Positions 1 through 6,606 of a stretch of 26,073 nucleotides of DNA are shown here, piece by piece. The notes under the pieces are model-generated. The model saw only the letters and a list, made by a program, of their open reading frames with translations. It was not told the origin of the DNA and searched no databases. Position numbers and translations under genes: made by a program. Numbering within the stretch: the stretch's first letter is position 1; each line of letters begins with the position of its first letter. Source of the stretch: CAZBWS01 sp964495705 (lineage in GTDB: Bacteria > Pseudomonadota > Gammaproteobacteria > HTCC5015). The stretch is from assembly GCA_964495705.1 (NCBI GenBank), contig CAZBWS010000032.1, positions 1-26,073 on the forward strand, in the 5' to 3' direction.

Positions 1-6
1 CCCAGC

Positions 7-24
7 GTCGGACTAAAGTCCGAC
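7..24. repeat. REP-like small hairpin at window start
   Basis: A perfect 7-bp stem (gtcggac / gtccgac) closes a taaa loop and is followed by ctac. This form resembles repetitive extragenic palindromes common in Pseudomonas-like genomes. Only one copy is in the window, so its repetitive nature is inferred from family resemblance. It could also be the end of a terminator for a gene lying to the left. Confidence 0.45.
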
Positions 25-63
25 CTACACCTTTCCTTACCCCATGACGCATCTAAACCCTTT

Positions 64-86
64 ATGCGGATAGCCTAAAAAGGCAT
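64..86 (+). repeat. Intergenic motif ATGCGGATAGCC, copy 1
   Basis: First copy of a 12-base motif that recurs in intergenic DNA here (also at 1722, 12799, 12863, 20551 and, inverted, 24731). In this copy gcct (73-76) can pair with aggc (81-84) across aaaa. It lies 70-90 bases upstream of the MoxR gene start. Function unknown. Confidence 0.5.
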
Positions 87-155
87 AATCCTCCCATATT
101 TTGAAATCTCCGCGTCTCTTCGCTGAAGCGACTACGCACTAAACGAGTTAGCACT

Positions 156-1001
156 ATGAAATTTGAAGGCACTAAAGACTACGTCGCAACTGACGATCTA
201 ATGATGGCGGTTAACGCGGCTATCACCTTGCAACGTCCCTTGATCATCAAAGGTGAGCCGGGCACGGGTAAGACGATGTTGGCAGAAGAGGTGGCGGACG
301 CCTTGGGCGCGCCGTTCTTCCAGTGGCATATTAAGTCGACCACCAAGGCGCAGCAGGGCCTGTATGAGTACGATGCGGTATCGCGCTTGCGTGATTCTCA
401 GCTGGGTGACGAGAAGGTGCACGATATTGCTAACTATATCGTTAAGGGCAAGATGTGGGAGGCTTTTGAGTCGGATGTGCCTGCGGTATTGTTGATTGAT
501 GAGATTGACAAGGCGGACATCGAGTTCCCGAATGATTTGCTGACCGAGCTGGATAAGATGGAGTTTCACGTTTACGAGACTCAGCAAACCATTAAGGCCA
601 AGCATCGCCCGATTATCATTATTACCAGTAATAACGAGAAAGAGCTGCCGGACGCCTTCCTGCGCCGTTGCTTTTTCCACTACATCCGTTTCCCTGACAA
701 GTCGACGATGCAGCAGATTGTTGATGTGCACTATCCTGATCTAAAGAAGGATTTGCTAAAGGAAGCCATGGACGTGTTTTTTGAAATCCGTGACGTGCCG
801 GGTATCAAGAAAAAGCCATCGACTTCTGAGCTGCTTGATTGGTTGAAGCTGTTAGCGGCAGAAGACATTCCCCTTGATGTTTTACAGGGTGGCGATAATA
901 AATCAGCAATTCCTGCCTTGCACGGTGCTTTGTTGAAGAACGAGCAGGATGTCCACTTATTCGAACGCTTGGCCTTTATGCATCGACGTGCGAATAAATA
1001 G
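156..1001 (+). CDS. MoxR-family AAA+ ATPase
   Basis: Cytoplasmic AAA+ ATPase of the MoxR type. These proteins work as chaperones with a VWA-domain partner to mature or insert cofactors into target complexes. Visible motifs are Walker A GEPGTGKT (residues 33-40), Walker B LLIDEID (112-118), sensor 1 IIITSNN (154-160) and the arginine-finger-like LRRC (169-172). The 281-residue length is normal for the family, which carries an AAA core plus a short C-terminal lid. The ATG start has only a weak purine stretch upstream. The natural partner, a CoxE-like VWA protein, starts at 1776 and is separated by one gene on the opposite strand. The substrate is not identifiable. The family is certain, the role is inferred. 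Confidence 0.93.
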   Translation: MKFEGTKDYVATDDLMMAVNAAITLQRPLIIKGEPGTGKTMLAEEVADALGAPFFQWHIKSTTKAQQGLYEYDAVSRLRDSQLGDEKVHDIANYIVKGKMWEAFESDVPAVLLIDEIDKADIEFPNDLLTELDKMEFHVYETQQTIKAKHRPIIIITSNNEKELPDAFLRRCFFHYIRFPDKSTMQQIVDVHYPDLKKDLLKEAMDVFFEIRDVPGIKKKPSTSELLDWLKLLAAEDIPLDVLQGGDNKSAIPALHGALLKNEQDVHLFERLAFMHRRANK

Positions 1002-1003
1002 AT

Positions 1004-1066
1004 TGTAGGAGCCGTTTTTAACGGCGAAGAGGCTGAGCAGTATCCCCCTTGCAAAGGGCTCCTACA
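1004..1066. repeat. Composite REP-like palindrome between convergent genes
   Basis: Outer arms tgtaggagc (1004-1012) and gctcctaca (1058-1066) are perfect 9-bp complements. Inside are two further hairpins: gccgtt/aacggc (1011-1016 with 1020-1025) and ccctt/aaggg (1046-1050 with 1054-1058). The opening tgtaggagccgttttt...acggcga looks like the classic Pseudomonas REP consensus. It starts 2 bases after the MoxR stop and ends 9 bases before the end of the convergent membrane-protein gene, so it could serve as a bidirectional terminator. Confidence 0.65.
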
Positions 1067-1075
1067 TTGTCCTTG

Positions 1076-1705
1076 TTATCCCAGCGCAGTTACACAAAAA
1101 CCCATCGCATATAAAGAGAGTGGCAAGCCCCAGGTGCGCGGTGCCTTGGTAACAGCGTTGATAAAGAACCCAAAGATCACACCAGCAACACCATAGTGGG
1201 GCATCACCCAAAAGGTGGTGAGGTGGTTGAGCTCGGGGGGGAAGTAGTAGAACAAGTATTGACCAAAGGCGAGCAAGATAATGCCATTGCCGACAAGTTC
1301 GAATAAGGGGCCTTCAACAGCAGTGAATAAACCTTTGGTGTAGGGGCTCGCATAAAACTTCTTGGCGCGCACGTCCATCACTTGTTTGAACCAGTAAACG
1401 TGTACGCCGTATAGGGGCCACATCAACATACCTAAGTAAGAGCCATAGTCGTGATGATTGGGCAACATACGGTATTCCCACAGTCTATTGCCGAAGATCA
1501 TTTCGTGAATAAGCCCGAAACTCGCTTCCAATAACACAAAGCCCATATAGGTTGCGCCGGTGTAGAGCAGGAAGTCATATAAGTTAAATGTGATCTGTTT
1601 TTTACTGCCCCACCAATATAACGGGAAGAATAAAGGGATGCCCACGGCAAAGGGCAGGGCAACTTTGAAAATATCGGGCAGATTGGGAAATAAATCACTT
1701 AGCAT
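1076..1705 (-). CDS. Multi-pass membrane protein, unknown function
   Basis: I do not recognise this protein. About 209 residues with five or six hydrophobic segments, for example VALPFAVGIPLFFPLYWW near the N-terminus, then segments around LYDFLLYTGATYMGFVLLEA, LGMLMWPLYGVHVYWF, LVGNGIILLAFGQYLFYYF, GVAGVIFGFFINAV and a short C-terminal one. A polar loop contains an NHHDYGS cluster that could bind metal, but that is only a guess. The start chosen is the ATG at 1705; an upstream in-frame GTG at 1714 would add three residues. Neither has a clear ribosome binding site. It lies on the opposite strand between the MoxR gene and its VWA partner, so it either interrupts the pair or belongs to the same module. 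Confidence 0.75.
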   Translation of the reverse strand: MLSDLFPNLPDIFKVALPFAVGIPLFFPLYWWGSKKQITFNLYDFLLYTGATYMGFVLLEASFGLIHEMIFGNRLWEYRMLPNHHDYGSYLGMLMWPLYGVHVYWFKQVMDVRAKKFYASPYTKGLFTAVEGPLFELVGNGIILLAFGQYLFYYFPPELNHLTTFWVMPHYGVAGVIFGFFINAVTKAPRTWGLPLSLYAMGFCVTALG

Positions 1706-1721
1706 GGCGCGCACTATAGGT

Positions 1722-1733
1722 ATGCGGATAGGC
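1722..1733 (+). repeat. Intergenic motif ATGCGGATAGGC, copy 2
   Basis: Exact ATGCGGATAGGC in the short divergent spacer between the membrane-protein gene (minus) and the VWA gene (plus), upstream of both. Identical to the arms of the carA-carB hairpin at 12799-12841. Confidence 0.55.
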
Positions 1734-1763
1734 TAAATCAAGTGCCTCTGCGTGAGATAAGGT

Positions 1764-1769
1764 TATAAT
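1764..1769 (+). promoter_or_regulatory. Consensus -10 box immediately before VWA gene
   Basis: A perfect TATAAT lies only 6 bases before the ATG at 1776. With standard spacing, transcription would begin at or next to the A of the start codon, giving a leaderless mRNA. No good -35 hexamer is visible 16-18 bases upstream. Confidence 0.45.
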
Positions 1770-1775
1770 GCACCC

Positions 1776-2957
1776 ATGTTAATAGACTTCTTTTTTACCC
1801 TGCGCCGCTATGAAGTAAAAACTTCTCTGCGTGAACTGTTGGACTTACTCGGCGCGCTACAGCAGCGCGTAGCGACGTGCTCTGTGGATGACTTCTATTT
1901 GTTGTCTCGCCTGTGCTTAATTAAGGATGAGGTGGAGTACGATAAGTTTGATCGCGCATTTGCGGATTACTTTGAAGGCGTTGTGGGTATTACTCCGATT
2001 GGTGAGGTAGAGAAGCAGGAAATCCCTGAAGAGTGGCTGCGCAAGCTAGCGGAAAAATTCCTCACCGAAGAAGAGCGCAAGGAAATTGAAGCCCTAGGCG
2101 GTTTTGAAGAACTGATGAAAACCTTGATGGAACGCTTAAAGGAGCAGGAGAAGCGTCACCAGGGTGGTAATAAATGGATTGGTACAGGTGGCACATCACC
2201 CTTTGGCGCCTACGGCTATAACCCAGAAGGGGTGCGTATTGGCCAGCATGAGTCGCGTCATCGCAAGGCGACCAAGGTTTGGGATAAACGCGAATTTAAA
2301 AACTTCGATGCGGATGTGGAATTGGGTACGCGCAATATTAAGCTAGCTTTAAAGCGTCTGCGCAAATTTGCCCGTACAGGGGCGTCGGAAAAACTAGATT
2401 TAGACGACACGATTAGCTCCACCGCGCGTAATGGTGGTTTGCTAGATGTAAAGATGGCGCCTGAGCGCCACAATGCGGTGAAGGTGTTGCTGTTTATGGA
2501 TGTGGGTGGTTCTATGGATGATCACATTAAGCAAATGGAAGAGTTGTTTTCGGCCTGTAAAACAGAGTTTAAGCACTTGGAGTATTTCTACTTCCATAAT
2601 TGCGTGTATGAGACGGTGTGGAAGGACAATGCTCGTCGCTATTCAGAGCGCATTCCCCTAGAGGATGTCCTACATACTTACAGTGATGACTACAAACTGA
2701 TTTTCGTGGGCGATGCCTCGATGAGCCCCTATGAAATCGCCTACCCTGGTGGCAGTGTGGAGCATTGGAATGAGCAGCCTGGTTCAGAGTGGATGCAAAA
2801 GCTCATTGGGAATTTCAGAAAGTCCGTTTGGCTGAACCCCTGTGAAGAAGTTGGTTGGGACTATGTACAGTCCATTGGCATGCTACAAAAATTGATGGAA
2901 AACCGTATGTACCCACTCACATTAGATGGCTTAGATAATGCCATTCGTGCACTGTGA
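1776..2957 (+). CDS. CoxE-like VWA domain protein, MoxR partner
   Basis: A 393-residue VWA protein of the CoxE-like type that pairs with MoxR ATPases. The N-terminus MLIDFFFTLRR is the family's typical opening and fixes the start, although no Shine-Dalgarno sequence precedes it. The VWA domain occupies roughly residues 230-390. Its MIDAS motif reads DVGGSMDD (242-249), the DxGGS form usual in this subfamily rather than DxSxS. The middle is charged (EEERKEIEALGG and a glycine-rich stretch near residues 130-150). The end, LTLDGLDNAIRAL, is also typical. No signal peptide or membrane segment is visible, so it is cytoplasmic. It overlaps the next gene, tadA, by 4 bp, which suggests translational coupling. 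Specific target unknown. Confidence 0.9.
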   Translation: MLIDFFFTLRRYEVKTSLRELLDLLGALQQRVATCSVDDFYLLSRLCLIKDEVEYDKFDRAFADYFEGVVGITPIGEVEKQEIPEEWLRKLAEKFLTEEERKEIEALGGFEELMKTLMERLKEQEKRHQGGNKWIGTGGTSPFGAYGYNPEGVRIGQHESRHRKATKVWDKREFKNFDADVELGTRNIKLALKRLRKFARTGASEKLDLDDTISSTARNGGLLDVKMAPERHNAVKVLLFMDVGGSMDDHIKQMEELFSACKTEFKHLEYFYFHNCVYETVWKDNARRYSERIPLEDVLHTYSDDYKLIFVGDASMSPYEIAYPGGSVEHWNEQPGSEWMQKLIGNFRKSVWLNPCEEVGWDYVQSIGMLQKLMENRMYPLTLDGLDNAIRAL

Positions 2958-3457
2958 GTCAATTTATAGAACCGTCTCATGAGTATTTTATGGCTTTGGC
3001 TCTTGAGCAAGGAGCTTGTGCGGATAAGCTAGATGAAGTGCCTGTAGGGGCAGTGCTCGTACATGAGGGTGAGGTTATTGCTCAAGCATTTAATCAGCCT
3101 ATTGCCTTAAATGACCCCTGCGCCCATGCGGAAATTCAAGTGCTGCGCAAGGCGGGAGAAGTGCTCGGCAACTATCGCTTAATTGATACGATTCTGTATG
3201 TGACGATTGAGCCTTGTGTGATGTGTGTCGGGGCTATTTTACACGCACGTGTTGGGCACGTGGTATATGGCGCTAGTGAACCCAAAATGGGCGCAGTTCA
3301 CAGCGCCTTCCAATTGCTACAAGATCAGCGTCACTTCCACGCAACTCAAGTGACAAAAGGTGTTTTAGAGGCTGAGTGTAAGCAACAGATTCAGGGTTTT
3401 TTTAAACGCAGAAGAACTGAAAAAGCGCAACTGAAAAAATACAGTTCACAAGCTTAA
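2954..3457 (+). CDS. tadA: tRNA-specific adenosine deaminase TadA
   Basis: Zinc-dependent deaminase that converts adenosine 34 of tRNA-Arg(ACG) to inosine. The 167-residue length matches the E. coli enzyme. The zinc/catalytic motif HAEI gives His58 and catalytic Glu60. The second motif, PCVMC, supplies Cys88 and Cys91. GNYRL after the first motif is also characteristic. The start is a GTG (2954) overlapping the TGA of the VWA gene as GTGA, so expression probably depends on translational coupling. The gene ends 8 bases from a convergent PilZ gene, with no obvious terminator between them. Confidence 0.95.
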   Translation: MSQFIEPSHEYFMALALEQGACADKLDEVPVGAVLVHEGEVIAQAFNQPIALNDPCAHAEIQVLRKAGEVLGNYRLIDTILYVTIEPCVMCVGAILHARVGHVVYGASEPKMGAVHSAFQLLQDQRHFHATQVTKGVLEAECKQQIQGFFKRRRTEKAQLKKYSSQA

Positions 3458-3465
3458 TATTTCAT

Positions 3466-3852
3466 TTATAAGTAGCGTTGTTCTTCTTGCCATTCATCTG
3501 CGGCATCTTCAATACTGATTTTTCGCCCCTGTTTAAGAGCCTCCTTATAGTACTGCTCTATATAGTAAACCTGTTCCACCAATATCTCAGTGACTGCCTT
3601 ATCGGGCTTAATAAACTCAACCCCTACATCGTAGTGGTCACCGGCATTGCGATTCCATTTTATCTTGCCCAGCGTATGAAATTCAGGACTAATGATAGGC
3701 AGGCTGAAATCAAAGGTTTGGCCAATTTCCATCGGTATATCAGAATCCAGCTGCATGCCACCATAGCTAATACTTGCAAGGCGTTCGGTTTCAGTATTTT
3801 GCATGGCAATTTCGACGGGAAGATGAGTGTTGTAACGAGCAAAGGTGCGCAT
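3466..3852 (-). CDS. PilZ-domain protein (c-di-GMP binding)
   Basis: A 128-residue single-domain PilZ protein, a predicted cytoplasmic c-di-GMP effector. The RxxxR motif is intact (Arg2, Arg6 in RTFAR). The second motif, usually (D/N)xSxxG, reads SISYGG (residues 27-32), so Ser replaces Asp/Asn while Ser29 and Gly32 remain. VGVEF follows in the last strand, as in the family, then a charged helical tail of about 40 residues. The ribosome binding site CTGGAG lies 7-8 bases before ATG. It is transcribed divergently from the signalling cluster beginning at 4095, sharing a spacer of about 240 bases. A functional link with that cluster is possible but only positional. Confidence 0.85.
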   Translation of the reverse strand: MRTFARYNTHLPVEIAMQNTETERLASISYGGMQLDSDIPMEIGQTFDFSLPIISPEFHTLGKIKWNRNAGDHYDVGVEFIKPDKAVTEILVEQVYYIEQYYKEALKQGRKISIEDAADEWQEEQRYL

Positions 3853-3920
3853 ATATTGACTCCAGGCGACGTTACACTTTGACGCCGCTATAGTTAATGG
3901 CTGCAGTTTGAGTATAGTCG

Positions 3921-3926
3921 ATTATA
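3921..3926 (-). promoter_or_regulatory. Possible -10 box for PilZ gene
   Basis: Read on the minus strand this is TATAAT, about 70 bases upstream of the PilZ start. A matching -35 is poor. The spacer 3853-4094 is AT-rich and otherwise holds no gene that I can see. Confidence 0.3.
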
Positions 3927-4054
3927 GAAAAAATATAGGTTGATATGTATTGTCGTGCTTATAACCTATTGTAAAGATTGTTAAGTATTGTCTTGTGACT
4001 ACTTAAATGACGTGTTTAGTTTGAGTGAGAAATGTATCGTTAGTGATAAGCAAC

Positions 4055-4060
4055 TATAAT
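4055..4060 (+). promoter_or_regulatory. Candidate -10 box for signalling cluster
   Basis: Perfect TATAAT 34 bases upstream of the ATG at 4095, in an AT-rich divergent spacer. The -35 region (about 4032-4037, tgtatc or its neighbours) matches consensus poorly, so an activator may be needed. Confidence 0.4.
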
Positions 4061-4094
4061 AGTTACATAATAAACAAAGAAGCTAGTGGTTCCT

Positions 4095-4403
4095 ATGATT
4101 GTATCTATAAGTGCAGATCCCGTTGCGCGTGCAGAACTGTCGATGTTTGTGAGTGAGCGACGTGCTGACATTGTTGAACTAAAGTCTTTGTTGGATGCGC
4201 AAAGCCAGCAGCAAGCGACTGATTTGGCAGGGCATATGGCGGATATGGGTAAGCTATTTAAGCTTGCCTTTTTGGAGCTGCTTGCACAGCGCCTGCATAA
4301 TGCATTACGCTTGGGCTATAACAAGGTGATTGAGCCTGCTATCGAAGAGATGACAAGCTATTTAGACTCTCTCGAAGACGAGTTAGCGCAAAAGTGCGCT
4401 TAG
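4095..4403 (+). CDS. Small all-helical protein, divergent Hpt-like
   Basis: About 102 residues, predicted helical, with no signal or membrane segment. The stretch around AGHMADMGKLFKL, followed by LLAQRLHNAL, has the spacing of a histidine phosphotransfer (Hpt) helix pair: His47 would be the phosphoacceptor. The usual H-x-L-K-G is degraded to H-M-A-D-M, lacking the conserved Lys and Gly. So it may be a true but divergent Hpt, a docking protein that cannot accept phosphate, or an unrelated helical bundle. The start could also be the GTG at 4086; ATG 4095 is preferred because AAGAAG (4078-4083) lies about 11 bases upstream. It is the first gene of the cluster and lies 38 bases before the kinase gene. 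A canonical Hpt protein closes the same cluster at 11091. Confidence 0.6.
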   Translation: MIVSISADPVARAELSMFVSERRADIVELKSLLDAQSQQQATDLAGHMADMGKLFKLAFLELLAQRLHNALRLGYNKVIEPAIEEMTSYLDSLEDELAQKCA

Positions 4404-4441
4404 GCACGATAAGCATAAATTGCACTTGTGAATAAGGGAAT

Positions 4442-5680
4442 ATGCAGGAAATACCTAGCTTACCTGATCGCTTTCTAGTGATTGAAACGGATCCTGCTTT
4501 TAGCAGTAAACTGTCGCGCTATTTATATGAAGAATGGCCAGATGCGAGTGTTTTTGTACACGCCCCCAATAATAATGAGCTGCCGGATGAAGACTTTGCT
4601 TGGTCTCAATACGATATGCTGTTCTTGGCCTGTGATTTAGGCGAAGGGTTTAATGCTCTCGAGTGGCTGTCGGTCATGCGCGGCTACCCATTCTTTCCAG
4701 TGACTATTTTATTGGCAGACTCCGCCAATTCGCAAATGGCGGTCAAGGCTATTAAGGCAGGAGCAGATGACTACCTCGCCAAAGAAGCTATGTCTTGGGC
4801 GTCTATTTATGGGGCTGTTGTTGATGCGGTACTGTACTCAAAAAGCCAGCGAGCAGAGGATCTACGTGCCCAGCGAGCGATAATGGGGCCAAATATTGAT
4901 GGTATTTCTATTGATTATAAGCTGAATCAAGGAGGCTTTTCGGCTTTGTATCTGGGCACGCGAGCAGAAGATGACAAAAAGGTGGTGGTTAAAACCTTGC
5001 TCTTGGATAAAGCTTTAGAGCCTAGCCATGTACAGCGGTTTAAAAATGAAGCGAAAATATTGGCGAGCTTAACGAATAAATATGTAGTGGCCATTATTGA
5101 TCATGGTGAGCAAGATGGCTGCCTATATATCGTTACAGAATATTTCTCAGGCGGAAATTTACGTGATTTTATACAGAAGGGCGCTGTAGGCATTCAGGAG
5201 GCCTTGCACTATTTGATTCAGCTGGTCACAGGTTTGGCAGTTGTGCACAGTAAAGGTGTTGTCCATCGTGACATAAAGCCTAGCAATATTATGTTTCGCG
5301 ATGACGGTGGTTTGGCGTTGATTGATTTTGGAATAGCTAAGCAGCTTGAGTTGGATTCCAATTTAACCTTAGCAGGTGAGGTACTGGGGACGCCCAGTTA
5401 TATGAGCCCTGAGCACGGGAATGTGGATAAGATCGACGAGCGTAGCGATATTTACAGCTTGGGCGTTATCTTTTATGAGATGTTGTCGGGGCGAAAGCCT
5501 TACCAAGGCAGTACCGTAGCTGCTGTGGTTTACCAGCACAGCAGTATGCCTGTACCTCGCTTGCCCTATAAATATCAACGTTATCAGCCATTTTTGGAAA
5601 AAATGATGGCAAAAGACCCCAGTGAGCGTTTTCAAAGCAGCCGGGAAATACTTGCAGAAGTTAGCCAGTTGTCTGTTTGA
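4442..5680 (+). CDS. Pseudo-receiver / Ser-Thr protein kinase fusion
   Basis: A 412-residue soluble protein. Residues 10-135 form a response-regulator receiver fold (VIETD near 13-17, ADDYLAKE at 108-115). In a gapless alignment the phosphoacceptor position falls on Ala63 (LFLACDLGEG), with Asp65 two residues later, so phosphorylation is doubtful. Residues 155-410 are a complete Hanks-type kinase: glycine loop NQGGFSALY (162-170), Lys184, alpha-C Glu203, HRDIKPSN (275-282, catalytic Asp277), DFG (295-297), the GTPSYMSPEH activation segment, and the DERSDIYSLGV helix. No transmembrane or PASTA region follows, unlike the common PknB type. It acts in the cytoplasm; candidate substrates are the neighbouring cluster proteins, which is inference. 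A 209-base gap follows, so the next gene may have its own promoter. Confidence 0.92.
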   Translation: MQEIPSLPDRFLVIETDPAFSSKLSRYLYEEWPDASVFVHAPNNNELPDEDFAWSQYDMLFLACDLGEGFNALEWLSVMRGYPFFPVTILLADSANSQMAVKAIKAGADDYLAKEAMSWASIYGAVVDAVLYSKSQRAEDLRAQRAIMGPNIDGISIDYKLNQGGFSALYLGTRAEDDKKVVVKTLLLDKALEPSHVQRFKNEAKILASLTNKYVVAIIDHGEQDGCLYIVTEYFSGGNLRDFIQKGAVGIQEALHYLIQLVTGLAVVHSKGVVHRDIKPSNIMFRDDGGLALIDFGIAKQLELDSNLTLAGEVLGTPSYMSPEHGNVDKIDERSDIYSLGVIFYEMLSGRKPYQGSTVAAVVYQHSSMPVPRLPYKYQRYQPFLEKMMAKDPSERFQSSREILAEVSQLSV

Positions 5681-5889
5681 ACACTATATTTTCGCTATTT
5701 CTTTCATCTAGATTCAAATTTTCAGTTTTAAGTCATTGTTTATTGGCTTTTTCTAGTCTTCCTGTCTATTCTTACGCCATAATTAGGTTAAATTTTGTGT
5801 AGTTGCTATTTGGCTTTACACAGCATTGCTTGACCAAGACGCGATTACTACGGATCATTCGCGCCACAAAAATAAACCAAGGGGTTGCG

Positions 5890-6591
5890 ATGCGCATCGC
5901 TGTTTTAGAAGACGACCAAGACCAAGGCCAAGTAGTGCAACTATGGTTAGAGGATGCAGGCCATAGCTGTACTTGTTTCTTAACTGCAAAATCTTTCATG
6001 GCTGCGGTTAAGCGTGATAGCTATGACCTTCTGCTGATGGACTGGGAGCTGCCAGAAAGTAGTGGAGTGGATGTGTTGCGCTGGCTGCGTGGTAACTTAG
6101 ACTGGGACATCCCTGTATTATTTGCCACTCAAAGAGATGAGGAGGCGAGTATCGTTGAAGCTCTAGAGTCTGGTGCCGATGATTATATGGTTAAGCCTTT
6201 GAAGCGCTTAGAGCTGGTTGCGCGTTTAACAGCCTTAGGGCGACGCTCAGGTGTTTTGCAAAGCAAAAACCCAATTGAAGAGTTTGGGCGTTTCACCCTA
6301 GATACTGAAAACCAGAAGATCAGCTTAGATGGCAACGCTTTTGAAGTGACTCATAAGGAATATGAGTTAGCCTGCTTCTTATTCCATAACGCAGGTCGGG
6401 TAATCTCACGGGGACATATTTTAGAATCGGTGTGGGGCAGCTCAGCTGATTTAAACACACGTAAAATTGATACTCACGTTAGCCGTATCCGCAATAAATT
6501 AAATATTAAACCAGAAAATGGCTGGCGTATTACCGCAGTGTATCAGCATGGTTATCGATTAGAGAAAGTTGAAGAGGAGGCGGCTGCGTAG
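5890..6591 (+). CDS. OmpR/PhoB-family response regulator
   Basis: A 233-residue DNA-binding response regulator. The receiver has the acidic triad Glu7/Asp8/Asp9, phosphoacceptor Asp51 (LLLMDWELP), Thr80 and Lys102 (ADDYMVKP). The C-terminal winged helix (about 130-228) ends with RKIDTHVSRIRNKL and a wing containing YQHGYRLE. The start is the ATG at 5890, with AAGGGG five bases upstream; the reading frame stays open to 5803, but that extension has no family similarity. The 209-base spacer before it (5681-5889) is T-rich, with a weak TTGGCT-N18-TATTCT promoter candidate (5743-5772). It is the only obvious DNA-binding protein of the cluster and so the likely transcriptional output, with phosphate probably coming from the hybrid kinase and Hpt encoded downstream (inferred). 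Confidence 0.93.
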   Translation: MRIAVLEDDQDQGQVVQLWLEDAGHSCTCFLTAKSFMAAVKRDSYDLLLMDWELPESSGVDVLRWLRGNLDWDIPVLFATQRDEEASIVEALESGADDYMVKPLKRLELVARLTALGRRSGVLQSKNPIEEFGRFTLDTENQKISLDGNAFEVTHKEYELACFLFHNAGRVISRGHILESVWGSSADLNTRKIDTHVSRIRNKLNIKPENGWRITAVYQHGYRLEKVEEEAAA

Positions 6592-6606
6592 GCAGGCGTT
6601 TAACAG

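Noticed and set aside
3478..3882. Plus-strand 134-codon open frame opposite the PilZ gene
   Set aside because: The minus-strand frame has clear PilZ motifs and a ribosome binding site; the plus-strand frame has neither.
5811..5831. Possible sigma-54 promoter (tggc...attgc)
   Set aside because: The GG to GC spacing does not fit the required -24/-12 arrangement.
5803..5889. N-terminal extension of the OmpR regulator reading frame
   Set aside because: The extra 29 residues have no receiver-family similarity, and a good ribosome binding site precedes the ATG at 5890, where the receiver fold begins.
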